NCBI GenBank assembly: GCA_002841155.1
Contig: PHEH01000012.1
Coordinates: forward strand, 26,795 to 90,794
Direction of reading: 5' to 3'
DNA from: Alphaproteobacteria bacterium HGW-Alphaproteobacteria-18
Lineage (GTDB): Bacteria > Pseudomonadota > Alphaproteobacteria > Caulobacterales > Hyphomonadaceae
Length of the DNA stretch: 64,000 nucleotides
Below are positions 54,279 to 63,170 of the stretch, one piece after another. Under the pieces are notes generated by a model, which was not told the DNA's origin, made no database searches, and was given only the letters and a program-made list of their open reading frames with translations. Position 1 is the first letter of the stretch; each line of letters opens with the position of its first letter. A program made the position numbers and the translations under genes.

Positions 54279-54965
54279 ATGAAACCCTACGTGCTTGTCG
54301 CAGAAGACGAAAGCGCCGTCTCCGAGCTTCTGCTCTATAATCTCAAGCGGGAAGACTATGACGTCGCCATCGCCGCCGATGGCGAAGAAGCGCTGATGAT
54401 GATCGAAGAACGCGCGCCAGACCTGCTGCTGCTGGACTGGATGCTGCCCAAGGTCAGCGGCATCGAAATCTGCCGCCGTGTCCGCGCGACAGGCGTCAAC
54501 CCGAACCTGCCGATCATCATGCTCACCGCCCGCGGCGAAGAAAGTGACCGTATCCGCGGTCTTGATACGGGCGCCGATGATTACGTCACCAAGCCCTTCT
54601 CGACGACCGAGCTTATGGCCCGCGTGCGCGCCGTCCTGCGCCGTATCCGCCCCGGCCTGAAGGAAGACCGCATCACCGTCGGCGACATCGAGATTGACCG
54701 GGTCGCCCACCGCGTTTCCCGTAACAGCGAAGACATCCACCTCGGCCCGACGGAATTCCGCCTGCTGGACTATTTCATGCAGCATCCCGGCCGTGTCTTC
54801 TCGCGTGAACAGCTTCTGGATACGGTCTGGGGCTCGGATGTCTATGTCGAGGCCCGCACGGTCGATGTGCATGTCGGCCGCCTGCGCAAGGCCCTTCGCC
54901 AGGCTGGCGGTGAAGACCCCATCCGCACCGTCCGCTCCGCCGGCTACGCGCTCCGCGCAGACTGA
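54279..54965 (+). CDS. phoB: Phosphate regulon response regulator PhoB
   Basis: A 228-residue OmpR-type regulator. The receiver has the acidic pair in AEDES, the phospho-acceptor D53 in LLLLDWMLPK, and K in VTKPFS. The C-terminal winged helix has LGPTEFRLLDYFMQHPGRVFSREQLLD and a recognition helix in VDVHVGRLRKAL. It activates pst and other genes through PHO boxes. The kinase gene phoR, often next to this operon, is not in the window. An ATG one codon earlier (54276) is possible. Confidence 0.96.
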   Translation: MKPYVLVAEDESAVSELLLYNLKREDYDVAIAADGEEALMMIEERAPDLLLLDWMLPKVSGIEICRRVRATGVNPNLPIIMLTARGEESDRIRGLDTGADDYVTKPFSTTELMARVRAVLRRIRPGLKEDRITVGDIEIDRVAHRVSRNSEDIHLGPTEFRLLDYFMQHPGRVFSREQLLDTVWGSDVYVEARTVDVHVGRLRKALRQAGGEDPIRTVRSAGYALRAD

Positions 54966-54997
54966 CCCAACCATTTTTTGCGCTGAGCTATCGAACG

Positions 54998-55075
54998 GCT
55001 CATCCTGAGCGAAGTCGAAGGAAGAGCCGGGGCAGCCCGCTATGTGGCCATCCTTCGACTTCGCTCAGGATGAGC
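54998..55075. repeat. Dispersed inverted repeat, copy 2
   Basis: The same unit as at 30222 (54998-55022) and its inverse (55051-55075). With copy 3 it shares a longer stretch, 54989-55033 against 59429-59473, 45 bases with one mismatch. Confidence 0.93.
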
Positions 55076-55118
55076 GTTGGGGGCTTTGAGAGCAATATTT
55101 TAGATGGTTCTGACATTG

Positions 55119-55155
55119 AAAAGGCGGAAAGCCCCTCAGGGTTTTCCGCCTTTTC
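55119..55155. terminator. Bidirectional intrinsic terminator between phoB and the dienelactone hydrolase gene
   Basis: AAAAGGCGGAAA (55119-55130) pairs with TTTCCGCCTTTT (55143-55154), with a further GCCC/GGG inner pairing. A-run on one side and T-run on the other allow function for both convergent genes. Confidence 0.9.
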
Positions 55156-55192
55156 CGTACTCAGAAACTCTGTTCCCGGATAAGCCTTAAAG

Positions 55193-55894
55193 TCAGTCGA
55201 ACAGTTCGTTCAGGAACGTCTTGAGATAGGCAAAGCTCCGGCGGTCGGCGTCGGCATTGTAAACCGTCCCCATCTCCGGATTGTTGGCGCCCACTGTGGT
55301 GAACGAGTGGTAGGAATTGCCATGCACATGCGCCTGCCAGTCTGCGCCCGCAAACTCTTTCGAGATCGCGAGGAAGTCTTCCGGCTTGGCCATCGGGTCC
55401 AGCCAGCCATGCTCGATCAGCACCTTCGCCTTGATCTTCGGCTGGGGAATATTCTCCGCCGGACGGAAGAGGCCGTGGAACGACGCCACGCCCAGAACGT
55501 CCTGGCCCGCCCGCGCCATATCCAGCGCGCACAGCCCGCCAAAGCAGAAGCCGATCGCTGCGGCCTTCGCGCCGTCCACACCCGCCTGCGCCTTGGCCGC
55601 TGCCAGACCGCCCGCAAGGCGCTTCTGAAGCTCGGCCCGGTCACCTACCAGCGGGTTCATCAGCGCCTGGCACTCGTCAACCGTCTCGCCGCGCTTGCCC
55701 TTGCCGTAAACGTCTACAGCGAACGCAGCATAGCCGAACTCCTTGGCGATGATGCCGGCTTTCTGTTTCTCATTGTCGGTCAGGCCGCCCCAGGCATGGG
55801 CGATCACCACGACCGGCACATTCGTCTTGCCCTCGGGCATGACCAGCCAGCCTTCATAGGTCTTTCCGTCCACCTGATAGTCAACTGCGCTCAT
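55193..55894 (-). CDS. Dienelactone hydrolase family protein
   Basis: A 233-residue alpha/beta hydrolase. The nucleophile is the cysteine in IGFCFGGLCAL, the acid lies in EHGWLDPM, and the histidine in NSYHSFTTVGA. Family members open lactone rings, but many act on other esters. It is convergent with phoB and divergent from the phasin gene. Confidence 0.9.
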   Translation of the reverse strand: MSAVDYQVDGKTYEGWLVMPEGKTNVPVVVIAHAWGGLTDNEKQKAGIIAKEFGYAAFAVDVYGKGKRGETVDECQALMNPLVGDRAELQKRLAGGLAAAKAQAGVDGAKAAAIGFCFGGLCALDMARAGQDVLGVASFHGLFRPAENIPQPKIKAKVLIEHGWLDPMAKPEDFLAISKEFAGADWQAHVHGNSYHSFTTVGANNPEMGTVYNADADRRSFAYLKTFLNELFD

Positions 55895-56035
55895 GGGAGG
55901 TCTCCTCTTTGTAACTGCCCCAGTGGATAGAGGGGTTACCTAGCGGGATTCAAGCGCTGGCCCTCGATTAGTATGCGCTTTCTAGACTTTTTCCCTAAAT
56001 CCCATCTCATGAATGAAGCCGCCAGGGAGAAACTC

Positions 56036-56857
56036 ATGGCAACGAAGACCCCAAAGACCGCCGCCCGCGCCAAAGCTAAGGCCGCAGGCAAGGCAATCGA
56101 GGCCCAATCGACCGAGATGGCCTACAAGATCTGGCTCGCCGGCGTCGGCGCCTATGGCAAGGCCTATGACAGCGCGCTCGCTGGCGCCACCGTCGTGAAC
56201 AAGCAGTCGGCTGAAGTGTTTGAAGACCTCGTCAAGCGCGGCTCGGAAATCGAGCATGATGTCCGCGCGCGCCTTGCTGGCAATGAAGGTTTCACCAAAG
56301 CAAGCGGCAATGTCGCCAAGGCCGTTGAGTCGGCCCGCGAGTTCCAGGCGAAAGCCCAGGGCCAGTTTGAAACCCGCATGGAGCGCATGCGCGACCTGCT
56401 CGGTGTCAAAGGCCTTGATACGGCCCGCGAAGCTTTCGCCCGCCGCGTCGAGAAGTTGGAAGACGAAGTCGCCACCGTGTCGGCCAAGGCCCGCACCAAG
56501 GCAAACGACCTTCACCTGAAAGAGCGCATCGCCCGTCTCACCGCCGAAATCGAAGCGGTTGCGAGCGAAACCGGCGCAGACGTCGCCAAGACCGCCAAGC
56601 GTGTCGCCACCCGCGCCAGCAAGGCTGTCAAAGCCGCGATGGAACCCATCGAACCAGAAGTCGCTGACGATCTCTCGCAGATCACCGGCGTCGGCCCGGC
56701 AATGGTGAAAAAGCTGCACGCAGCCGGCATCACGCGCTTTGCGCAGATCGCCGCCATGAAGAAAGCCGAGCTTGAAGCGCTCGATGCGCAGATCGGCGCC
56801 CGCGGCCGTGTGCTGAAGGGCGAGTGGGCCAAGCAGGCGAAGAAACTCGCCCGCTAA
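56036..56857 (+). CDS. Phasin (PhaF-like) with C-terminal helix-hairpin-helix domain
   Basis: A 273-residue protein in three parts. Residues 1-25 are Lys/Ala-rich. Residues 28-210 are amphipathic helices with the phasin start YKIWLAGVGAYGKAYDSAL. The end (LSQITGVGPAMVKKLHAAGITRFAQIAAM) is a helix-hairpin-helix domain like that in ribosomal and DNA-binding proteins. It should coat polyhydroxyalkanoate granules, and the basic stretch plus HhH could tie granules to DNA, as PhaF does with a histone-like tail. I chose ATG 56036, with GGGAGA upstream. The pha genes nearby support the role. Confidence 0.82.
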   Translation: MATKTPKTAARAKAKAAGKAIEAQSTEMAYKIWLAGVGAYGKAYDSALAGATVVNKQSAEVFEDLVKRGSEIEHDVRARLAGNEGFTKASGNVAKAVESAREFQAKAQGQFETRMERMRDLLGVKGLDTAREAFARRVEKLEDEVATVSAKARTKANDLHLKERIARLTAEIEAVASETGADVAKTAKRVATRASKAVKAAMEPIEPEVADDLSQITGVGPAMVKKLHAAGITRFAQIAAMKKAELEALDAQIGARGRVLKGEWAKQAKKLAR

Positions 56858-56919
56858 AGCCGGTTCCGAGACAGGGCGGGGCATCAGAACGGCGCCCCGC
56901 CTTTCTCAACCGGTCCGTA

Positions 56920-57552
56920 TCAGGACTTCGTTTCCTTGAGGTGCCGGATCATGCCGCTCAGGGCGGCGTGCCCCTCTTTGCCCATATACGGCACGATCAG
57001 GCACATCACCTGGAACACCGTCTTGTGGATCAGGGAAGGGCCGTCATGGCTCTCTCGGGTCAGACTGTCCCCCGCCAGCCAGAAGGTCAGTGTGGTGATG
57101 ATCTGATCGGTCAGAGGCGGTATCAGGCGCGGATCAATCTCGATCACGCTGAGCCGTGCCAGATCATCCAGGATGCGTAAAATGGTCTGCCGTTTCTCGG
57201 CGATCAGCGCGCGAAAGCGGCCAGCCAGATCGGGGTAACGCGCAATCAGCCCGGCAAGATCCCGGTAGAAGAAGCGGAAGTCATAGATCTCTTCCAGCAG
57301 GATGTAGATGTAAACCCAGTTGTCCTCGATCGAGGCAACGCCCCCGCTGGAGCCGCGCAGGATGACGCGCATCTCCTCTTCGAACCGTTCGTAAAGGGCC
57401 CGGATAATCGCGTCCTTGCCCTTGAAATGATAATAGAGGTTACCCGGACTGATCTCCAGCGCATTGGCCAGATCAACAGACGAAAGCTGCGCCTCGCCCT
57501 CTTCATTGAAGAGAAGCAGGCTCACCTGAAGGATACGGTCGCGTGTTTTCAT
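56920..57552 (-). CDS. phaD: TetR family regulator, PhaD-like
   Basis: A 210-residue TetR-type regulator. The start MKTRDRILQVSLLLFNEEGE and the recognition helix region LEISPGNLYYHFKGKDAI closely resemble Pseudomonas PhaD, which activates the pha operon in response to acyl ligands. It is divergent from phaC with a 159-base gap that must contain its operator. The ligand domain is normal in length. Confidence 0.85.
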   Translation of the reverse strand: MKTRDRILQVSLLLFNEEGEAQLSSVDLANALEISPGNLYYHFKGKDAIIRALYERFEEEMRVILRGSSGGVASIEDNWVYIYILLEEIYDFRFFYRDLAGLIARYPDLAGRFRALIAEKRQTILRILDDLARLSVIEIDPRLIPPLTDQIITTLTFWLAGDSLTRESHDGPSLIHKTVFQVMCLIVPYMGKEGHAALSGMIRHLKETKS

Positions 57553-57711
57553 GTCCAGAACTGTAGTTTGACAGAGAATACTGACTGTGGAACGAATTTT
57601 GTCATAAACTTTGCCATGTTCTCTTTCAGGAAAAGAAAGGGATCATGGTTAAAACCGGCGGCTGGGTAAGGAACCCGGTGACAGACCGGAAGCCTTTGGG
57701 GAGGAAATACC

Positions 57712-59400
57712 GTGACGTCACCAAAAGACGAAATTGCGCGCAATGCTGCTGAAAATACGGCCGCACTGAACCCGCTTCTGGGCGGTTTCAACCGTCAGGA
57801 ACTGCTCGGCGCTGTCGGCCTGATGCTCCGCTCGACCATGACAAACCCGGTCACCACGGCAAAAACGGTCGGCAAGATCACTGCCGAAAACACCGAAATC
57901 CTGCTCGGCAAATCAAAGCGCGAAGCCGACAAGAAAGATCGCCGCTTCAAAGACCCCGCCTGGCAGCATAACCCCTTCTACAAGCGCGGCATGCAGACCT
58001 ATCTGGCCACCCAGGAACACCTCCACGCCTGGGTCAGCGAGATCAAGATGGGCGATCTGGAACAGGCCCGCGCCAAATTCGTCATGGGCATGATCACCGA
58101 CGCGCTGGCGCCGACGAACTCCCTGATCGGCAATCCGGCGGCCACCAAGCGCGTCGTCGATTCCGGCGGCCTCTCCCTGCTCAAGGGCATGAAGAATCTC
58201 TATGACGACCTGACCAAGAATGGCGGCTTGCCCGCCCAGGTCGATAAGCGCCCCTTCAAGGTGGGGGAAAACCTCGCCATTTCGAAAGGGCAGGTGGTCT
58301 GGAAAAACGAGATGCTGGAGCTGATCCAGTATGCCCCGCTCACGGAGAAAGTCTACAAGACCCCCATCCTGATCATCCCCCCACAGATCAACAAATTCTA
58401 CGCCATGGATCTGACGCCGATGACGTCGATGGTCCAGTTCCTCCTCGCGATGGAGCAGCAGACCTTCGTCATTTCCTGGCGCAATCCCACCAAGAAACAC
58501 AAAGACTGGGGGATGAACGACTATATTAACAGCCTCGTCCAGGCCAGCGAAGTCGTCCGCAAGATCACGAAATCTCCGAGGCTTAACGTCTCGGGCGCCT
58601 GTTCGGGCGGCATCACCACGGCCACCTTCGCCAGCCTCCTGGCGGCCGCCGGCGACAAGCGCATCAACTCGCTCACCTTCATGGTCTGTGTGCTGAACCC
58701 CCAGCGTGATGACAGCGACATCGGCCAGATCGTCTCCGATGGCAGCCTCGAAATCGCGCGCAAATATTCAAAGTCTCGCGGCATCCTGAAGGGCGATGAT
58801 CTCGCCCGCATGTTCGCCTGGATGCGCCCGAACGACCTCATCTGGAACTATGTCGTCAACAATTACCTGATGGGCGAAGACCCGCCCCCCTATGACGTCC
58901 TCTTCTGGAACAATGACACGACCAATCTTCCGGCCCAGCTGCATTCGGATTATCTCGACATCGCCCTCAGCCAGCCCTTCGACAATCCGGGTACGGTCGA
59001 AGTCGCCGGCCATATGGCAGACCTCAGCAAGGCCACGGCAGATGCCTTCGTGGTCGCCGGCGTTACAGACCACATCACCCCCTGGAAAGCCTGCTACCGC
59101 ACGCCCGCTTTGCTCGGCTCAAAGAATGTCGAATTCATCCTCTCCTCCAGCGGCCATCTTCAATCCCTGATCAACCCGCCGGGTAATCCGAAGGCGAAGT
59201 ATTTCCGCGGGAAAGAGGTCAAACCGACAGCGGATGAATGGGCTCTGGCTGCCGAAGAACAGGCCGGTTCCTGGTGGCCGCTCTGGGGCGAGTGGTTGAA
59301 ACAGCGCTCGGGTGTGCTGAAAGCTGCACCTAAAGAGCTTGGCAACGAAGCCTTCCCCCCCATCTATGCAGCGCCGGGCCGCTACGTCTTCAACGACTAG
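57712..59400 (+). CDS. phaC: Class II poly(3-hydroxyalkanoate) synthase
   Basis: A 562-residue polymerase. The lipase-like box is SGACSGG with C297 as the nucleophile; the aspartate is probably in GVTDHITPW and the histidine in SSSGHLQS. Segments such as ENTAALNPLLG, DPAWQHNPFYKR, LAPTNSLIGNPAA, INKFYAMDLTP and WMRPNDLIWNYVVNNYL are those of the Pseudomonas-type medium-chain-length synthases. It polymerises C6-C14 3-hydroxyacyl-CoA. The start is GTG with GGGAGG upstream. Confidence 0.95.
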   Translation: MTSPKDEIARNAAENTAALNPLLGGFNRQELLGAVGLMLRSTMTNPVTTAKTVGKITAENTEILLGKSKREADKKDRRFKDPAWQHNPFYKRGMQTYLATQEHLHAWVSEIKMGDLEQARAKFVMGMITDALAPTNSLIGNPAATKRVVDSGGLSLLKGMKNLYDDLTKNGGLPAQVDKRPFKVGENLAISKGQVVWKNEMLELIQYAPLTEKVYKTPILIIPPQINKFYAMDLTPMTSMVQFLLAMEQQTFVISWRNPTKKHKDWGMNDYINSLVQASEVVRKITKSPRLNVSGACSGGITTATFASLLAAAGDKRINSLTFMVCVLNPQRDDSDIGQIVSDGSLEIARKYSKSRGILKGDDLARMFAWMRPNDLIWNYVVNNYLMGEDPPPYDVLFWNNDTTNLPAQLHSDYLDIALSQPFDNPGTVEVAGHMADLSKATADAFVVAGVTDHITPWKACYRTPALLGSKNVEFILSSSGHLQSLINPPGNPKAKYFRGKEVKPTADEWALAAEEQAGSWWPLWGEWLKQRSGVLKAAPKELGNEAFPPIYAAPGRYVFND

Positions 59401-59436
59401 GCCCAAGAGGATGAGACTGCGCATGTTTATCGAACG

Positions 59437-59518
59437 GCTCATCCTGAGCGAAGTCGAAGGACGAGCCGGGGCTTGCAAGGCGCTGTTTGACCATCCTTCG
59501 ACTTCGCTCAGGATGAGC
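59437..59518. repeat. Dispersed inverted repeat, copy 3
   Basis: Unit 59437-59461 and its inverse 59494-59518, between phaC and phaZ. It lies in the same orientation as copy 2, and the two bracket the dienelactone hydrolase, phasin, phaD and phaC genes. Confidence 0.93.
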
Positions 59519-59586
59519 GGCGGTCTGCTTGGCATCGCTGCTTACACTCTCTGGAAATCAGAAATCAGCCGGAATAGGAAAATCTG

Positions 59587-60426
59587 ATGGTATCGAGCGC
59601 CCGCCAACCCGTCATCACGATGGAAAACATCGACGGCATCACCCTGCGCGTCGCCCATTGGCCCGTGGCAGGGCAGGTGGCCGCCCGCCCGCTCGTCTTC
59701 TTCAACGGTATCGGCGCAAATCTTGAGCTTGCCTCCGGCCTCGGCGCGATGTTTCCAGACCGCGAAATCCTCACCCTCGATGTGCCCGGCGTCGGCCTCA
59801 GCCCGGTCACCCAATGGCCCTACCGCCACTGGATGCTCGCCCGCTGGATTCGCAAACTCGTAGACCGCTACAGCATCGGCGAGATGGACATCATGGGCGT
59901 CTCCTGGGGCGGCGCGCTCGCCCAGCAATTTGCCTTCCAGTATCGCAGCCGCGTCAAACGCCTCATCCTCTGCGCCACCACAGCCGGCGTCACCATGATC
60001 CCCGGCCGCCCGGCCTCGCTCTCGAAAATGGTCGATACGCGCCGCTATTCAGACCCTGAATTCATGCGCGAGAATTTTGCCAAACTGTATGGCGACGCCG
60101 CGGATGAGTCCGCAGGCGGACATATCGACAATCTCATGCCGCCAGACCCAAAGGGATACATCTACCAGATCCTTGCCTTTGCGGGCTGGTCGAGCCTGCC
60201 TTTCATCCGTCTCCTGAAGATGCCGGCCCTCGTCATCATGGGCGATGCAGACTCGATTGTGCCAGTCGCCAACGGCCACATCCTGAACTTTGCCCTGCCA
60301 GATTGCCGCCTGCGCATCATCGAGGGCGGCGGCCACCTCTTCCTCGTCACCCGCGCTGAAGAAACCGGCGCCTTGATCCGAGAGTTCATGAATGAAGAGA
60401 GCGAAGCCCTGAGCAACGCCGCCTGA
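59587..60426 (+). CDS. phaZ: Intracellular medium-chain PHA depolymerase
   Basis: A 279-residue alpha/beta hydrolase. FFNGIGANLELA, VPGVGLSPV and the nucleophile elbow GVSWGGALAQQFAFQY match Pseudomonas PhaZ. The acid is in MGDADSIVP and the histidine in EGGGHLFLVT. It releases 3-hydroxyacids from stored polymer. It follows phaC as in Pseudomonas, but here with a repeat element between them. Confidence 0.92.
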   Translation: MVSSARQPVITMENIDGITLRVAHWPVAGQVAARPLVFFNGIGANLELASGLGAMFPDREILTLDVPGVGLSPVTQWPYRHWMLARWIRKLVDRYSIGEMDIMGVSWGGALAQQFAFQYRSRVKRLILCATTAGVTMIPGRPASLSKMVDTRRYSDPEFMRENFAKLYGDAADESAGGHIDNLMPPDPKGYIYQILAFAGWSSLPFIRLLKMPALVIMGDADSIVPVANGHILNFALPDCRLRIIEGGGHLFLVTRAEETGALIREFMNEESEALSNAA

Positions 60427-60433
60427 GCTAAAC

Positions 60434-62020
60434 TCAGTCGTTCATCAGCCGTTCGGCCTCAATGCCGACCGCGCCATAGTCCACCTTGCCGGTGCCCAGC
60501 ACAGGGATCTCGGCCACGCGGAACACCCGCCGCGGCACGGAAATCTCCGGCACGCCGTGGGTTTTCGCCCAGCTCAGGATCGGCTCCCGCGTCGCTTCCG
60601 GCGCATCGGTCAACAGGATCACCTGCTCGCCCTTCTTCGGGTCGGGCAGGGTGACGGCCGCATGCATATTGTCCGGCCACACAGCGGCGGCGCAATTCTC
60701 CACCACCGCCAGCGACACCATCTCCCCGCCAATCTTGGCAAAGCGCTTCACGCGCCCCATGATGCGGATGAACCCGTCCGCGTCGATGGTCACGATATCG
60801 CCGGTATCATGCCAGCCACCGGGCAGTTGCTCAATCACGCCGGGGTTGGATGTGCGCAGGTATCCCAGCATGATGTTCGGCCCGCGAATGTGCAACCTGC
60901 CGCCTTCGGGTATGCCCTCCACGGGCACCAGCCGCGATGTCATGTCCGACATCAGCCGCCCAACCGTGCCCGGACGATTATCCTCCCACTGATTGGCCGC
61001 CACTACAGGCGAAGCTTCCGTCGCGCCATAGCCTTCCAGGATCTCGATTTCGAATTTCCGGCGCACATAGGCCCGCGTCTCATCCTTCACCCGCTCCGCC
61101 CCGCAAACGGCGAGGCGAATGGAGTTGAGGTCGCCATCATCGGCCGTGCGGGCATATTGCGAAATGAACGTATCGGTCGCCAGCATGATCGTCGGCTTGT
61201 GTTCCCTGATCCGCCGCACGATCTCCTTGGGCTGCAACGGGGAGGGGTGGAAGAACACCTTGATGCCCGCCACAATCGGCAGGATCGCGCCCACCGTCAG
61301 CCCGAAACAGTGAAAGGTCGGCAGCGGATTGAAGAGAACATCCGTATCCGGACCAAGACCGATATGCGCGCGCACCTGCTCGACATTCGCCAGCACATTC
61401 TCATGGCTGAGCACAACGCCTTTCGGCTCGCCCTCGGTGCCGGATGTGAACAGGATCACCGCCGGCTTCTTGTGGTTCGGCCCCGCCGCCACCAGCCCCG
61501 GCAGGATCGTCCCGGCGATTGCCGTCAGCTTGTTGCCGAGCGACAGGTTCTCGCGCACATCCTCCAGATAGATGATCTCGGCAACCTTGGAGAGATCCTC
61601 GATCAGGGTTTCCAGCCCGCCGATCTCCACAAATTTGTGCGCCGTGATGATCCGTTTCACCTGCGCGGCTTTCATCGCCGCTTTGAGGTTCTTCGACCCG
61701 GCCGTGAAATTCAGCATCGCCGGCACCCGGCCAAACGCGCTGACGGCATAAAACGCGATCACCGCGCCCACCCCGGTCGGCAGCATGATGGCGACCGCCT
61801 CGCCCTTCTTCGTACCTTTTTTTAGCGCCGAGCCCAGCCCGAAAGCGGCCCGGATGATCTCCTTGTAGGAGAGTTCGCGCTCATCGCCATCCACGGCAAT
61901 GATCTTGCCGGCGCCAAACTCGCGCGAGGCGCGAAGCAGGGCGGAGAACAGATCGGTGCGCGTCCGCTGTGGCTTGTAGGCAAGCGGCGCTGGCACCAGT
62001 GGCTGGATCGAATGCTGCAT
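60434..62020 (-). CDS. Acyl-[ACP]/acyl-CoA synthetase like the C-terminal half of Aas
   Basis: A 528-residue AMP-forming ligase. The P-loop is ILFTSGTEGEPKGVVLSH, A5 is EGYGATEASPV, A7 is GWHDTGDIVTIDADGF and the C-terminal lysine is in LGTGKVDYGAV. The overall sequence resembles the synthetase half of E. coli Aas, without its acyltransferase half. It could reactivate fatty acids released from lipids or 3-hydroxyacids from PhaZ. The stop is eight bases from that of phaZ, convergent. Confidence 0.85.
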   Translation of the reverse strand: MQHSIQPLVPAPLAYKPQRTRTDLFSALLRASREFGAGKIIAVDGDERELSYKEIIRAAFGLGSALKKGTKKGEAVAIMLPTGVGAVIAFYAVSAFGRVPAMLNFTAGSKNLKAAMKAAQVKRIITAHKFVEIGGLETLIEDLSKVAEIIYLEDVRENLSLGNKLTAIAGTILPGLVAAGPNHKKPAVILFTSGTEGEPKGVVLSHENVLANVEQVRAHIGLGPDTDVLFNPLPTFHCFGLTVGAILPIVAGIKVFFHPSPLQPKEIVRRIREHKPTIMLATDTFISQYARTADDGDLNSIRLAVCGAERVKDETRAYVRRKFEIEILEGYGATEASPVVAANQWEDNRPGTVGRLMSDMTSRLVPVEGIPEGGRLHIRGPNIMLGYLRTSNPGVIEQLPGGWHDTGDIVTIDADGFIRIMGRVKRFAKIGGEMVSLAVVENCAAAVWPDNMHAAVTLPDPKKGEQVILLTDAPEATREPILSWAKTHGVPEISVPRRVFRVAEIPVLGTGKVDYGAVGIEAERLMND

Positions 62021-62195
62021 AGGTTTCCGCCCTGAATCATACCGGCTTGAGCCGAATTTTGTAATATTCTGTCATGTTGCGTCATATCTGCAACATTTAT
62101 TGCCAGTGCGGCCTTGCGTGGTCCCCGGTGCGGCATGAGGGCTATGCAGAGGGTTCCGCTTGATGGAATCGTGCCGAAAGGCCATTTTGCAGTTC

Positions 62196-63167
62196 ATGGC
62201 CAATCTCATAGACACCCGTTCCGGCGCCCCGCGCCCACGCCACCCCGAAAAACAGGCCCGGCCTGACACGCCCGTCCTGCGCAAGCCGGACTGGATTCGC
62301 GTGAAGGCGCCAACGTCTGAGGGCTATAACGAGACCCGCAATATCGTGAAATCGAAGGGCCTCGTCACCGTCTGCGAAGAGGCCGGCTGCCCCAATATCG
62401 GCGAGTGCTGGGACAAGAAGCACGCCACGATGATGATCCTGGGCGAGATCTGCACGCGCGCCTGCTCCTTCTGCAACGTCGCCACCGGCAAGCCCAAACC
62501 CGGCGTGGAAGAAGACGAGCCCGCCCGCGTGGCTGAGGCCGTTGCCGAAATGGGCCTCTCCCATGTCGTTATTACGTCCGTTGACCGCGACGATCTGGAA
62601 GACGGCGGCGCGATGCATTTCGTCAATGTCATCAACGCCATCCGCGAACGCTCGCCGGGCACCACGATCGAAATCCTCACGCCCGATTTCCTGCGCAAGG
62701 ATGGCTGGGAAAACCGCGTCATTGATGCCCGCCCGGATGTCTTCAACCACAATCTGGAAACCGTCCCGCGCCTCTATCTCACCATCCGCCCTGGCGCGCG
62801 TTATTTCCATTCCCTCCGCCTGCTGCAAAAGGTGAAGGACCGCGACCCCGCCCAGTTCACCAAGTCCGGCCTTATGGTCGGCCTTGGGGAAACGAAGGAA
62901 GAGGTGATGCAGGTGATGGACGACATGCGCTCGGCCGGTGTCGACTTCCTCACCATCGGCCAATACCTTCAGCCTACGCGCAAACACGCCGCCATTGACC
63001 GTTTCGTGCCGCCTGAGGAATTCAAGGCGTATGAAGAGATCGCCCGTGCCAAGGGCTTCCTCATGGTCTCGGCCAGCCCCCTGACGCGCTCCAGCCACCA
63101 TGCCGGCGAAGATTTTGCCCAACTGCGCGCGGCCCGCGAAGCCTTTCTCGCCGCCCGCAAAGCCTGA
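62196..63167 (+). CDS. lipA: Lipoyl synthase
   Basis: A 323-residue radical SAM enzyme that inserts two sulfurs into octanoyl-protein. The auxiliary cluster motif is [12 protein letters not shown], the radical SAM motif CTRACSFC, and the C-terminal RSSHHAGE carries the conserved serine. [10 protein letters not shown] at 62196 is the start I prefer by homology; ATG 62163 has a better ribosome binding site (GAGGG) and is a real alternative. It is followed by the COQ10-like gene after three bases, a usual pairing. Confidence 0.96.
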   Translation: MANLIDTRSGAPRPRHPEKQARPDTPVLRKPDWIRVKAPTSEGYNETRNIVKSKGLVTVCEEAGCPNIGECWDKKHATMMILGEICTRACSFCNVATGKPKPGVEEDEPARVAEAVAEMGLSHVVITSVDRDDLEDGGAMHFVNVINAIRERSPGTTIEILTPDFLRKDGWENRVIDARPDVFNHNLETVPRLYLTIRPGARYFHSLRLLQKVKDRDPAQFTKSGLMVGLGETKEEVMQVMDDMRSAGVDFLTIGQYLQPTRKHAAIDRFVPPEEFKAYEEIARAKGFLMVSASPLTRSSHHAGEDFAQLRAAREAFLAARKA

Positions 63168-63170
63168 GCG

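Noticed and set aside
57712..57721. Palindrome GTGACGTCAC at the phaC start codon
   Set aside because: It is formed by the first codons of the gene; a ten-base palindrome is not rare in GC-rich DNA and no second copy marks it as an operator.
54989..59518. Composite transposon carrying the pha genes
   Set aside because: The bracketing repeats are short palindromic elements without a transposase gene or target duplications; only recombination between repeats is supported.
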